Assembly (NCBI RefSeq): GCF_001426545.1
Contig: NZ_LMEZ01000001.1
Location: forward strand, 546,616-610,615
Direction: 5' to 3'
Length of the DNA: 64,000 bases
Origin: Mycobacterium sp. Root135
GTDB taxonomy: Bacteria; Actinomycetota; Actinomycetes; Mycobacteriales; Mycobacteriaceae
Part shown: positions 33,100 to 41,561 of the stretch, in pieces
Position numbering within the stretch: the first letter of the stretch is position 1
How the letters are laid out: each line of letters starts with the position of its first letter
Notes under the pieces: generated by a model
Database searches by the model: none
What the model was told of the DNA's origin: nothing
The model's input: only the letters and a program-made list of their open reading frames with translations
Position numbers and translations under genes: made by a program

Positions 33100-34311
33100 C
33101 TACTGAACCTTGAAGATCCAGATCAGGTTCGTGGTCAACTCACCAGTGGGCGACCACTGGTAGTTACGCGCCACGCCCTGACCGTTGTAGTTCTTGACGA
33201 AGTCCAGCAGCGCCGGCCGGGTGATGGCACCCGAGTCGATGCCCTTCAGCATGATCGTTCCGAGGTCGTAGCCCTCGGTGCTGTAGGTGCCGGGTTCCTG
33301 CCCGAACTTCTTGGTGTACTCCTCGGCGAACGTTCCGGTGGCCGGGCCGCACGGGCAAGACAGGATGGAGCCCTTCGAGGACTCACCGGCCTGCTTCACG
33401 AATTCCGGGTCCTTGGTGCCGTCGGCACTGACGAACGTCGCTTCGACCCCGCCGTCCTTCAACTGCTGGACGAACGGCGCCGCCTCGGAGTAGTAGCCGC
33501 TGTAGAAGACGGCGTCCGGGCTGACTCCCTTGATCTGCGTGACGGCCGCAGAGAAGTCCTTGTCGCCCTTCTTGACCTGAATGTTGCAGGCCGAGTCGGC
33601 GACGGGACCGAGGGTCTCGCGCACCGGGATGGCCAAGCCGAGGCCGTAGTCGGTGCTGTCGTCGACCACGCAAATCTTCTTGTAGCCGAGCGTGTTCTTC
33701 AGGTAGTTCGCCACCGAGGGGCCCTGCACACCGTCGTTGGCGAGGCCGCGGAAGAAGGTCTTCCAGCCGTTCTCGCTCAACGTCGGGTTGGTCGCCGACG
33801 CGGTCGCGGCGACGAGGCCGGCCTGGTCGAAGACGGTGCCGGTGGCCTTGGTCTCGCCGGAGAAGGCGGGACCGACCAAGCCGATCGTGTATTGGTCGTC
33901 GACGATCTGAGGTGCGATGCCCGTGGCCTTCTGCGGATCGCCCTCGGTGTCGAACGGCTTCAACTGCACCTGGCAGCCGGGGTTGGCGGCGTTGTGCTTG
34001 TCGATGGCCAGCTGGACGCCGTTCTTGATGTTGATGCCGAGCGCCGCGTCGGGGCCGTTGAGGGCACCCGCCATGGCGATCGAGACCGGCGGGCAGGTCG
34101 CCTTTCCGTCACCGGTGGGGTCGGCGGGCTTGATGTCCCCTGCCGCCTTCACCTCGGCGCCGTTCTCGTCGATCTGAACCTGTTCGACGATCTTCAGGTC
34201 AGCTTGGGAATTGCTCTCCTCGGGTGTCGACTGGTTACAGCCGGCAATACCGAACACGAGCAAGCCCGCGCTCCCGAGAGCAAATGCATTACGTGCCATG
34301 CGACTGCGCAC
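33100..34311 (-). CDS. livK: Branched-chain amino acid ABC substrate-binding lipoprotein LivK
   Basis: A 403-residue periplasmic-binding lipoprotein of the type 1 fold. The signal peptide ends in FGIAGC, with C25 as the lipid-modified cysteine, followed by a polar linker of about 40 residues. The mature domain starts near CPPVSIAMAGALNGPDAALG, with the GIAPQIVDDQYTIGLVGPAFSGETKA and FVSADGTKDPEF segments of Leu/Ile/Val receptors. It captures the solute outside the membrane for LivHMGF. It is the first gene of the operon. A shared dyad motif lies at 34342-34375, just before the start. Confidence 0.93.
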   Translation of the reverse strand: MRSRMARNAFALGSAGLLVFGIAGCNQSTPEESNSQADLKIVEQVQIDENGAEVKAAGDIKPADPTGDGKATCPPVSIAMAGALNGPDAALGINIKNGVQLAIDKHNAANPGCQVQLKPFDTEGDPQKATGIAPQIVDDQYTIGLVGPAFSGETKATGTVFDQAGLVAATASATNPTLSENGWKTFFRGLANDGVQGPSVANYLKNTLGYKKICVVDDSTDYGLGLAIPVRETLGPVADSACNIQVKKGDKDFSAAVTQIKGVSPDAVFYSGYYSEAAPFVQQLKDGGVEATFVSADGTKDPEFVKQAGESSKGSILSCPCGPATGTFAEEYTKKFGQEPGTYSTEGYDLGTIMLKGIDSGAITRPALLDFVKNYNGQGVARNYQWSPTGELTTNLIWIFKVQ

Positions 34312-34341
34312 GTGTCACCTCCGTGTCAACGTTGTCATTGG

Positions 34342-34375
34342 CACCGACGACGCAGGTCACGTCACCCGGGGCGCC
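34342..34375. promoter_or_regulatory. Intergenic dyad motif, copy 2, before livK
   Basis: Inner inverted repeat GACG-N7-CGTC at 34349-34363, identical to the core of copy 1 at 1414-1428. Outer arms here are GGCACC and GGCGCC on the plus strand, different bases from copy 1 yet still able to pair, also with one G-U. A GTTGA follows at the same 18-base distance in both copies (read on the motif strand). It is probably part of the livK leader or an operator. Confidence 0.35.
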
Positions 34376-34488
34376 GATGCTTCGGGTAGAACATAGCCAA
34401 CACTCGGCGCCGGTGCGTGATGTTGACGAACGCGGGCTGAGTGTCGCCTGTGTGACTGGGCGAAACCCGGTTCTACGACACGCAGTTG

Positions 34489-35097
34489 TTACGTCTCGGG
34501 GGTGTCGAGGGTTTCCAGGACGACCTCCGCGACGCGCCTCATGGTGGTGCGCCGATCCATGGCCGCACGCTGAATCCACTTGAACGCCTCGGGCTCCGAC
34601 ATCTTCTGCTTCGACTGGAGCAAACCCTTGGCCCGCTCCACCAGTTTGCGGGTCTCGAGCCGATCGGACAGCGTGGCAACCTCGGACTCCAGCGCGGAGA
34701 TCTCGCCGAACCGGCTGACGGCCAACTCGATCGCGGGAATCAGGTCGGTGATCGAGAAGGGCTTCACCAAGTACGCCATCGCCCCGGCGTCACGGGCGCG
34801 CTCGACGAGCTCGCGCTGGGAGAAGGCGGTCAGTATCAAGATTGGCGCGATGCGCTTTTCGGCAATCTCGGCCGCGGCGTCGATGCCGTCGCGGCGAGGC
34901 ATCTTCACGTCCATGATCACGAGGTCGGGGCGGAGACTCTCGGCGAGGTCGACGGCCTCCTGGCCGTCACCGGCCTCGCCCACCACCTCATAGCCCTCCT
35001 CGCGAAGCATCTCCGCGAGATCCATTCGAATGAGTGCTTCGTCCTCGGCAATGAGGACACGGTGCGGTTTGGCGGCGTCCGCCGGTGACCCGGTCAT
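34489..35097 (-). CDS. pdtaR: ANTAR response regulator PdtaR
   Basis: A 202-residue response regulator. The receiver domain (about 12-125) has the acidic pair in LIAEDE, phosphoacceptor D63 in LVIMDVKMP, and lysine K in LVKPFS. A C-terminal ANTAR domain follows (LETRKLVERAKGLLQSKQKMSEPEAFKWIQRAAMDRR). Phosphorylation lets the ANTAR dimer bind paired RNA hairpins and allow transcription past terminators. It matches M. tuberculosis Rv1626, the partner of histidine kinase PdtaS. It is transcribed alone, with tRNA-Leu divergent upstream. Start at the GTG giving VTGSPADAAK. Confidence 0.95.
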   Translation of the reverse strand: MTGSPADAAKPHRVLIAEDEALIRMDLAEMLREEGYEVVGEAGDGQEAVDLAESLRPDLVIMDVKMPRRDGIDAAAEIAEKRIAPILILTAFSQRELVERARDAGAMAYLVKPFSITDLIPAIELAVSRFGEISALESEVATLSDRLETRKLVERAKGLLQSKQKMSEPEAFKWIQRAAMDRRTTMRRVAEVVLETLDTPET

Positions 35098-35191
35098 GCG
35101 GTCATTGTCCCGTGAGTCGCCCGGATCGGCGACCGCGGGGCCATGACGGACCCTCTGACCGATCCTCTATGGTGGGAATCCGCAACACGAT

Positions 35192-35268
35192 GCCCTCGTA
35201 TCCCAATTGGCAGAGGAAACGGATTCAAAACCCGTGCAGTGTGAGTTCGAGTCTCACCGAGGGCACCA
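35192..35268 (+). tRNA. tRNA-Leu(CAA) with short variable loop
   Basis: Acceptor arms GCCCTCG and CGAGGGC pair fully, discriminator A at 35265, and CCA is encoded at 35266-35268. The anticodon loop TTCAAAA gives CAA (codon UUG). The T-arm is GTGAG-TTCGAGT-CTCAC. The body is 74 bases, with only about five in the variable region, whereas leucine tRNAs normally carry a long variable arm. The D-loop AATTGGCAGA and A73 agree with leucine identity. Confidence 0.88.
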
Positions 35269-35427
35269 GAAACACCAGCTCGGGGCATGCCTTTCGATAG
35301 GCCCACTGGAAAGTACGCCATCTCAGCCCGCAGTCAGTTGGCTGCCCGCTCGTCTGCAACCGTCGTTCCCGACCTCTTCCGTCGCTTGAGCGCACACTCC
35401 TCGTACCGGTGCCGCAGACTCGGCGGC

Positions 35428-36183
35428 ATGGAACCTCAACGCAGGCTTGAACGGTGGGAGCGGCGGGCCGAGTGGCCGCTGGCCGCGGTGGCGATCGCGT
35501 TCTTGGCTGTCTACTCGGTGCAAGTACTTGGTCGACCGCACGGCCTCGAAGCCACCGTGTTGGGGGTCATGAGCTGGATCATCTGGAGCGTCTTCGTCGC
35601 GGACTACTTTGCGCGCCTCGCATTGGCGAACGATCGCCGTCGGTGGTTTGTGAAGCACCTCCTCGATCTGGCCGTGGTCGCGCTCCCGCTTTTGCGTCCG
35701 TTGCGGCTTCTGCGGCTCGTCATCTTGGTTGGCGCCCTGCAGAAAGCGTTGGGCAACGCGATACGCGGACGGATCGTGATCTACACCGTTGGCGGTGTCG
35801 CACTGCTGATCTACGTGGGTTCGTTGGCAGTGCTTGAGCAGGAACGTGATCAGCCCAACGCACTCATAACGTCCTTCGGCAAGGCGTTGTGGTGGTCGAT
35901 CACCACGGTCACGACCGTCGGATACGGCGACCTGTACCCGATAACCACCACCGGCAGAATCGTCGCAGTGTTGTTGATGCTGGGCGGGATCAGCCTCATC
36001 GGCGTGGTTACCGCGTCACTCGCGTCATGGATCGTGCAACGCGTCGCCGAAGATGACGCTGCTCAAGGCGCGGCAACCGCTGAGCAAGTGGCCGCATTGC
36101 AGGTGGAGATTCGGAACCTGGCGGATGAACTCCGCATCATGGCGGCGCAGGGCGCGATACCGGGAGGGCGCACGTCGACATAG
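35428..36183 (+). CDS. Voltage-gated-type potassium channel
   Basis: A 251-residue ion channel subunit with about six membrane segments. The pore helix and filter read KALWWSITTVTTVGYGDLYP, with the TVGYGD selectivity filter at 163-168. An arginine-rich S4-like helix precedes it (LRPLRLLRLVILVGAL), so voltage sensing is possible. After S6 the tail is a coiled coil of about 35 residues (AEQVAALQVEIRNLADELR), likely a tetramerisation element; no RCK domain is present. The ATG at 35428 starts MEPQRRLERWERRAEWP; the frame upstream runs back toward the tRNA and looks non-coding. Confidence 0.92.
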   Translation: MEPQRRLERWERRAEWPLAAVAIAFLAVYSVQVLGRPHGLEATVLGVMSWIIWSVFVADYFARLALANDRRRWFVKHLLDLAVVALPLLRPLRLLRLVILVGALQKALGNAIRGRIVIYTVGGVALLIYVGSLAVLEQERDQPNALITSFGKALWWSITTVTTVGYGDLYPITTTGRIVAVLLMLGGISLIGVVTASLASWIVQRVAEDDAAQGAATAEQVAALQVEIRNLADELRIMAAQGAIPGGRTST

Positions 36184-36229
36184 GCGAACGCACCGTCAAT
36201 CTGTTGCCATCTCCGTCGTCGAGCAATGG

Positions 36230-36245
36230 TTCAGAATTCTCTGAA
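36230..36245. promoter_or_regulatory. Inverted repeat before the CmtR-like gene, candidate operator
   Basis: TTCAGA and TCTGAA around ATTC, 27 bases before the regulator start, in a short AT-rich stretch that should contain the promoter. ArsR/SmtB repressors usually bind such dyads over their own promoter and leave on metal binding. Autoregulation is inferred. Confidence 0.45.
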
Positions 36246-36271
36246 TACAAAATTTGATGTACTGTCGGGCA

Positions 36272-36598
36272 ATGCAGACACTGGTGGAGCGGGACGCCCT
36301 CGCGCGCTTCGGCTATGCCCTCTCCGACGCCACCCGCGCGTCGATATTGCTGTCTCTTCGAGACGGCGGACGCTATCCGTCCGATCTCGCCGACGAGATG
36401 CAGGTGTCTCGGCAGATCGTGTCGAATCACCTTGCGTGCCTTCGAGGATGCGGGCTGGTCGTCGCCGTCCCCGAGGGCCGGCGTAGCCGCTACGAGCTGG
36501 CCGACGGCCGCATCGCGCACGCGCTGAACGATCTGGTCGGTCTGGTGCTCGCGGTCGACCCGGCCTGCTGCCCGGTTAGTGACGAGGGGTGCTGCTGA
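36272..36598 (+). CDS. ArsR/SmtB metal sensor, CmtR-like
   Basis: A 108-residue winged-helix repressor. The recognition region SRQIVSNHLACLRGCGLVVA places C56 and C60 in the C-x3-C motif that binds Cd(II)/Pb(II) in CmtR. Further cysteines sit at the C terminus (C99, C100, C107, C108), where CmtR has its third ligand. The N terminus RDALARFGYALSDATRASILL is typical of the group. I use the ATG at 36272; an ATG at 36257 would add MYCRA, including one more cysteine. The stop overlaps the start of the cation transporter gene (TGATG), so the two form an operon that likely responds to thiophilic metals. Confidence 0.88.
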   Translation: MQTLVERDALARFGYALSDATRASILLSLRDGGRYPSDLADEMQVSRQIVSNHLACLRGCGLVVAVPEGRRSRYELADGRIAHALNDLVGLVLAVDPACCPVSDEGCC

Positions 36599-37230
36599 TG
36601 GCGCCGGACGTCGGGCTGTCGGTCCCCCGCCGCCGCGTGCTGTCCCGCCGCATCCGGTACTTCGTCGCCGCCACGATCACCTACAACGTGGTCGAGGCCG
36701 TCATCGCCCTCGTCGAGGGAACGCGGGTCTCGTCGGCCGCACTGCTCGGATTCGGGCTGGACTCGGTGATCGAAGTGTCCTCGGCTGCCGCGGTGGCATG
36801 GCAGTTCGCCGGCCGCGATCCCGAAGCCCGTGAGAAGACCGCGCTTCGCATCATCGCGTTCTCGTTCTTCGGCTTGGCCGCCTATGTGACGGTGGACTCC
36901 GTTCGCGGCCTCCTCGGACACGGCGAGGCCGAGCCGTCGACCGTCGGCATCGCACTCGCCGCGGTCAGCCTGGCCGTCATGCCCGTCCTGTCGTGGGCGC
37001 AGCGGCGCGCAGGCAGGGAGCTCGGCTCGTCGTCGACGGTCGCAGACTCCAAGCAGACGCTGTTGTGCACCTACATGTCCGCCGTGCTGCTCGCCGGGCT
37101 GCTGCTCAACTCGCTGCTTGGTTGGTCGTGGGCCGACCCCGTGGCGGGCTTGGTGATCGCCGCCGTCGCCGTCCGCGAGGGTCTCCAAGCGTGGCGTGGC
37201 GAATCATGTTGCGCCGCAGGCTGTAACTGA
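36598..37230 (+). CDS. Small CDF-like cation transporter with cysteine-rich C terminus
   Basis: A 210-residue membrane protein with five to six helices, related to cation diffusion facilitators. In GFGLDSVIEVSSAAAV, D55 and E59 take the place of the metal pair in helix 2, and SSTVADSKQTLLCTYMSAVLL resembles helix 5 with D and a nearby cysteine. The cytosolic C-terminal domain of full CDF proteins is absent; the chain ends in CCAAGCN. It is co-translated with the CmtR-like sensor, with GAGGGG nine bases before the ATG at 36598, so export of Cd, Pb or Zn is the likely job. Metal specificity is inferred from the sensor. Confidence 0.82.
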   Translation: MAPDVGLSVPRRRVLSRRIRYFVAATITYNVVEAVIALVEGTRVSSAALLGFGLDSVIEVSSAAAVAWQFAGRDPEAREKTALRIIAFSFFGLAAYVTVDSVRGLLGHGEAEPSTVGIALAAVSLAVMPVLSWAQRRAGRELGSSSTVADSKQTLLCTYMSAVLLAGLLLNSLLGWSWADPVAGLVIAAVAVREGLQAWRGESCCAAGCN

Positions 37231-37252
37231 GCAAGCACTCCCCCAGCACGCA

Positions 37253-37295
37253 CGAACCGCCGCGACCCTGCAAGGGCAGGAGTCGCGGCGGTTCG
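37253..37295. terminator. Bidirectional terminator hairpin
   Basis: A 14-base-pair perfect stem (37253-37266 with 37282-37295), extended by five more pairs past a single bulged A, closed by an AAGG loop. It sits between the stops of the convergent transporter and glycoside hydrolase genes. Confidence 0.8.
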
Positions 37296-37317
37296 CAGTG
37301 GGTCAGGCGGACGGTGG

Positions 37318-39303
37318 CTACCCCTCGTCTCCGCCGCCGCCCGATCCACTGCCGCTCGGTGAATGCGACGCGACCTTCGCGTCGGATCCCTTGTCGGTGC
37401 CAGCTCCCGCGGAGCTCGTCTTCGGTGTGACCTTGTTGGCCGTTGCGTTCTTGTCGCCCTTGTCCTTGTCGCCCTTGTCCTTCGACGGCGACGAGCCCTT
37501 GGTGTCAGCCTTGCCGGGCTTGGCGGCCTTGGCAGGCTTGACGCTCTTGTCAGGCTTGTCGGCCTTGTCGGGCGTCGGCGACGCGTCAGTCTTGTCGGGT
37601 TTGGTTGCGGTGTCGGCCTTCTCGGGCTTGGCCGACGTGTCTGACGCTCCCGATTCGGCAGGACTAAACGCCGCCGGCTCGGCGGCCTCCGTCGCCTCGG
37701 GAGTCTTGGTGTCGTCGGGAGTCTCGGCGGCCACCGGCTCCGCCGCGACGGGCTCGACCGTCTCGACCACGGGCGTCGTCTCCGGCTCGGTTGCCGTCGA
37801 CTTCTCGGGCTTGGCGGCGGACTTGGTGCCGTCGGTTCCCTCTGCTCCCTTCGTGGCCGTGTCTGCCTCGCTGACGTCGTCGACCCCAGCGCTTGGGGTG
37901 TCGGACGTCGGCACCGAGGCGACCTTCAGCGCCAACGCCGTCGACGTGGTCACCGCGTGAGCACCGCCAATGGAGGCGAGCGCCTTGGCGATGGCCTGGG
38001 CGAACGCGGCGACGGAGGCCTGAACCTGAGCGGCGACCGCCTGGAACTGCTTGGCGAGGGCTTGGACGATCGCAGCCAACGGGTTCGGCACCGGTGTCGG
38101 CTGGCCGGGATTCGTTGGCCCGGTGCCGTTTTGCGGATGGTCCTTGAACCACTGGATGAGGAAGTCGGTGATGACTTCCTTGGGCTGGCCGAGAAGATTC
38201 CAGAGCCCGTAGTTCTTTTCGGGATCGGCGCTGCCCGTTGCGGTGTCTCGCCCGGTGTAGAGGAAGATCGGCCCGGCGTTTGCCCCGAAGGAGGCCGCCC
38301 AGTTCTTGATCAGGTCGGCGATGTACTTCTCCTGCTGATCCTGCGTGATGGTGTGCACGACGCCGTTGGCGTCGGTGTACGTGTAGGTCGGAACGCCGAA
38401 TTCGGTGATCCACACCTTCTTGGTGGGGAACAGCTTCACCAAGTCCTTCAGCTGGTTGAACGCCGTGTCGGACGCCCACCAGCCGGAGTTCGGATTGATG
38501 TTCCCCTGCGAGAACGGAAGGCTCACGTCATACGGGTGGTACGACAGGGCGTCGAAGTATTGGCCGATGGTCGGGTCGGCGGCGATCATCGCCTTGACGA
38601 AGTCGACCGGGTCCATGGTGATGTTGCCGACGGTGATGACGTGACCCACGGCGCCCGCGACGACGGTTGCCGTCGGATCGAGCGGCTTGATGGCCTGGTA
38701 TGCCGCCTTCACCAAGGCCGCATACGCAGCGGGATTGATGGGGCTGGACGAGAGAATGCCATTGGGCTCGTTCCAGATCTCGTAGGCGGAGACCGTTTCG
38801 CCGTACTTGGTGACGAACTTCGTCATGAAGGCGGCGAACTTCGCGGGATCGGGGGTGTTGCCGCCGCTTGGGGTCCCTGGGGCGACGCCGCCCGGTGGGG
38901 TGCTGTCCACCTCGGCCAAGACTCCCATGCCGTGTTCCTTGGCGGACTGCATGACGGTGTCGAGCAGGGACCACGACAAGCTGCCCGGCTGCGACGGTCC
39001 GAAGGCGTCGACGAGCCCCCACGGGACGAACACGCGGATGTTCTGAACGCCCAGCGCCTGCATCTCGTTCAGCTGCTGGTCGATCTGCGCCTTGGTCTGT
39101 CCGTACAGAGGGGACGCGGCCACGCCCACCGTGTTGGGCGAGACGGTGATCTCGGCGACCTGTTGATATTCGTAGGACGCCATCCGGGGCGGTACGGGGA
39201 CGAATAAGTTGCTCGCATAAGCGCTAGCCATGGCAACGGGTATGGCGGCGATGACACCCCGCGTCGCGATGGCCTTCAAAAGTCCCTGACTTGCCTTCTT
39301 CAT
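37318..39303 (-). CDS. Secreted glycoside hydrolase (clan GH-A) with charged C-terminal tail
   Basis: A 661-residue exported protein. A basic leader and hydrophobic stretch (residues 1-32) form the signal or anchor. Residues about 50-390 are a TIM-barrel hydrolase: E179 in YEIWNEPNG is the acid/base and E301 in WITEFG the nucleophile, the clan GH-A pattern of GH5/GH39-like enzymes acting on beta-linked sugars. A Pro/Gly-rich linker and an Ala/Gln helical part follow. The last 190 residues are Thr-Glu-Pro then Lys-Asp-Pro low complexity with short PDK, DKG and KPAK repeats. The tail could hold the protein at the wall. Substrate unknown. Confidence 0.87.
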   Translation of the reverse strand: MKKASQGLLKAIATRGVIAAIPVAMASAYASNLFVPVPPRMASYEYQQVAEITVSPNTVGVAASPLYGQTKAQIDQQLNEMQALGVQNIRVFVPWGLVDAFGPSQPGSLSWSLLDTVMQSAKEHGMGVLAEVDSTPPGGVAPGTPSGGNTPDPAKFAAFMTKFVTKYGETVSAYEIWNEPNGILSSSPINPAAYAALVKAAYQAIKPLDPTATVVAGAVGHVITVGNITMDPVDFVKAMIAADPTIGQYFDALSYHPYDVSLPFSQGNINPNSGWWASDTAFNQLKDLVKLFPTKKVWITEFGVPTYTYTDANGVVHTITQDQQEKYIADLIKNWAASFGANAGPIFLYTGRDTATGSADPEKNYGLWNLLGQPKEVITDFLIQWFKDHPQNGTGPTNPGQPTPVPNPLAAIVQALAKQFQAVAAQVQASVAAFAQAIAKALASIGGAHAVTTSTALALKVASVPTSDTPSAGVDDVSEADTATKGAEGTDGTKSAAKPEKSTATEPETTPVVETVEPVAAEPVAAETPDDTKTPEATEAAEPAAFSPAESGASDTSAKPEKADTATKPDKTDASPTPDKADKPDKSVKPAKAAKPGKADTKGSSPSKDKGDKDKGDKNATANKVTPKTSSAGAGTDKGSDAKVASHSPSGSGSGGGGDEG

Positions 39304-39757
39304 TCCTGCTCGCTTTCACGATTTGTAATTTTCGTCGCCGTCAACCCCGGTCAATTTAACTGGCCTTGAGGCAAACCGCATAACGAACGGGCTACTGCGC
39401 TGCGGGCGCCGGAGGGGGCGGTAAACCCACAGGTCGAGCTGCACATCACGGTTCAATTAACGCAAACATAAATTCTGGGTGGCAACCGTTCGTGACCTGG
39501 TAATTACGGCTAATTTCGCGTGTGTAGCGATTTGTGATTGGTTTGTGCCAGGTTTCGTACCAAAGGTCTGATTTTTGGACTGATTGGGCGGGACTGGAGC
39601 GCCGTGGAATGGTCGGCTCGCGAATATCTCGTGTTTGCACGACAAATGCACCGTGGCGACCCCATTTGGAATGGAGTCGCCACGGTGAACGGGTGCCTAA
39701 CCCTGCTTGAATTACCCCGATGTAACTACTACTCGGACGGCCCGGATGCGAGGAGCC
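39304..39757. other. Intergenic region, 454 bases, AT-richer than its surroundings
   Basis: Nothing here looks like a gene: the short frames on both strands lack coding character. The left part should hold the promoter of the hydrolase gene, including AT-rich tracts such as 39450-39545. The right end carries the hairpin at 39649-39687. Confidence 0.6.
39649..39687 (-). terminator. Long hairpin downstream of the DUF2339 gene
   Basis: A perfect 12-base-pair stem (CACCGTGGCGAC with GTCGCCACGGTG), then one mismatch, then a five-pair inner stem CCATT with AATGG on a TGG loop. It lies 71 bases past the DUF2339 stop, fitting a terminator for that minus-strand gene. A T-rich run is weak. Confidence 0.6.
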
Positions 39758-41518
39758 CTACGCCTGACCCTCACGGCTGTCTTGCTGCGCGAGCAGACGG
39801 GCGTAGCCGGTCCCCATGCCGAGCAGCACCAGGCCCACCGCGATGAAGACGACGACGCGGAAGATGCCGTCCAGCGTCCCGAGGTCGAAGAGGAACAACT
39901 TGGCCACTGCGGCCGCCACCAATGCCATGCCGCCACCGATCGGCAGCGAGCGCTCGGCGCGAGAGACCTTCGCCGCGTACAGAAGCACGGCCGCGGCCAA
40001 CATGATCCAACACAGGGTCGCGGCCACGTGGCCGGCGAGGAAACCCTGCCCCTCGCCGCCGAGCAACACCCCGGCCGTCACCGTGAACGTGGTGGTCGCG
40101 TACAGCGCGACGACGGCGGCGGCGGCCCACGACCAGTCGGCGGGCCAGGACCACGCGATCGCGACCGCCCACGCCACCAGCAGCAGGCTGGCGATCAGCG
40201 TCGAGGCTGCGATCGGCGTGCCCAACTCGGTGGGCTCGACCAAGAACGACGGCGGGGCGTAGGCAAGGTAGAACAGACCACCCGCGACGCCGAACCCGAT
40301 CGCACACCAACGCGCCACCCCGCTGCGTCGACCCGCGGCCGCCACCACGACGGCCATCGCGAGAAGGACCGGTCCCGCCACCGGACCGTCGAAGGCGACG
40401 ACCACCGCGATGAGCGCCGACACCGCAGCCAGGGCCGCCCAGATCGACCGCACGCTGGTGGCTCCTCCGGTCAGGCGGTCGCCGGCAAGCACGATTCCCA
40501 CCAGGGCCGCCGACAGCGCGGCCGCCATCAGCGCCGCGACGGCAGCGTCGACCGCCAGCGAGGCGGCCAGGACGGGGGTGGTGCCCGCCGCGCTCAGCAG
40601 CGCCATGGTGGCGGGGTGCTTGGTGCGCGGCAGCAGGACGACCGCACTCCCGATGGCCAGCGCGGCCGCGGCGGAACCCGCGACGGCAAGGAGCGGCGAA
40701 TGCCCGGAATCGAAGCTGGTCAGAATCAGTGCGAGTAGCAGCGGCAGGGTGGTCACCGCCGTGCGCGCCGCATGCAGGCCGTTCCAATCCTTGCCCAGCT
40801 GTACGGGTACCGACGCAGCGCCCAGCGCCAGCATGAAGCCGATCAGCACGGCGGTGACTCCGTCGGCGACAACGGGTCCGAGCCCGATCAGCGGGACGAG
40901 GACCAACAGGCCGAGATGTTCGGAGTTCCATCGGCGCGACAGCATGAGGCCGGCGACGGCGACCACCGCGGCGATGGTGAGTCCGACGGCAGCAGACACC
41001 CAGTGGTAGATCGTCGTCACCGCGATGACGTCGATGTACGCCGCTGCAATACCCGTCGCTGCCAACGCAATCGCACCGACCCGACCGCCGGGTCGGTCGA
41101 CGAGCCGCCAAGCGACTCCCACCAGACCGGCCGCCAAGGCGGCGCCTGCGAACACCCGGAACTCCGGCCTCAGGATGCCGGCCTGGGCGGCCAGTACCAA
41201 TAGGAGGGCGACGCCCACCAGGGTGACCGCGACTCCGGCGACCGCCAGTGCCTTGCCGATCCAGCCTTCGGACCGCGGAGCCTTGGGCGCGGGGGGGACG
41301 TGCGGCTGGGGCGTGGGCGCCGCTGGCGTGTAGGCGGGCGGCTGCCAGTACATCGGTACGGGCTGAGCAGGCGCCAGGGGCTGAGCCGGTGCCACGGGCC
41401 GCTCCGCCACGATGCGTTCGAGCTGGCGCAAGTCGACCGACGCCCGCGCCAGATACGCAGCCATGGCGGCGAAGTCGGATGACAGCCTGGCGATGACGGC
41501 CTGATCTGGTTCGGTCAT
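39758..41518 (-). CDS. DUF2339 polytopic membrane protein
   Basis: A 586-residue membrane protein. An N-terminal cytosolic part of about 85 residues has a short helix (VIARLSSDFAAMAAYLARAS) and a Pro-rich linker. Then come about 14-16 helices with the DUF2339 pattern, including WIGKALAVAGVAVTLVGVALLL at the start and the C-terminal AKLFLFDLGTLDGIFRVVVF, the family's best-kept motif. Its role is not known; relatives are sometimes grouped with envelope or transport proteins. The ATG at 41518 is 40 bases from the response regulator stop on the same strand, so it may end that transcript. Confidence 0.85.
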   Translation of the reverse strand: MTEPDQAVIARLSSDFAAMAAYLARASVDLRQLERIVAERPVAPAQPLAPAQPVPMYWQPPAYTPAAPTPQPHVPPAPKAPRSEGWIGKALAVAGVAVTLVGVALLLVLAAQAGILRPEFRVFAGAALAAGLVGVAWRLVDRPGGRVGAIALAATGIAAAYIDVIAVTTIYHWVSAAVGLTIAAVVAVAGLMLSRRWNSEHLGLLVLVPLIGLGPVVADGVTAVLIGFMLALGAASVPVQLGKDWNGLHAARTAVTTLPLLLALILTSFDSGHSPLLAVAGSAAAALAIGSAVVLLPRTKHPATMALLSAAGTTPVLAASLAVDAAVAALMAAALSAALVGIVLAGDRLTGGATSVRSIWAALAAVSALIAVVVAFDGPVAGPVLLAMAVVVAAAGRRSGVARWCAIGFGVAGGLFYLAYAPPSFLVEPTELGTPIAASTLIASLLLVAWAVAIAWSWPADWSWAAAAVVALYATTTFTVTAGVLLGGEGQGFLAGHVAATLCWIMLAAAVLLYAAKVSRAERSLPIGGGMALVAAAVAKLFLFDLGTLDGIFRVVVFIAVGLVLLGMGTGYARLLAQQDSREGQA

Positions 41519-41561
41519 GAAGCAATCGTGGCAGCCACCCCAACCGATGGGATGAGTATTA

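Noticed and set aside
37400..37660. Short repeats that could suggest a CRISPR array or microsatellite
   Set aside because: They are in-frame codons for the Lys/Asp/Pro tail of the hydrolase; there are no spacers of regular length.
39446..39651. Small minus-strand frames in the AT-rich gap
   Set aside because: Two overlapping frames, no ribosome site, no conserved pattern; more likely promoter or leader DNA.
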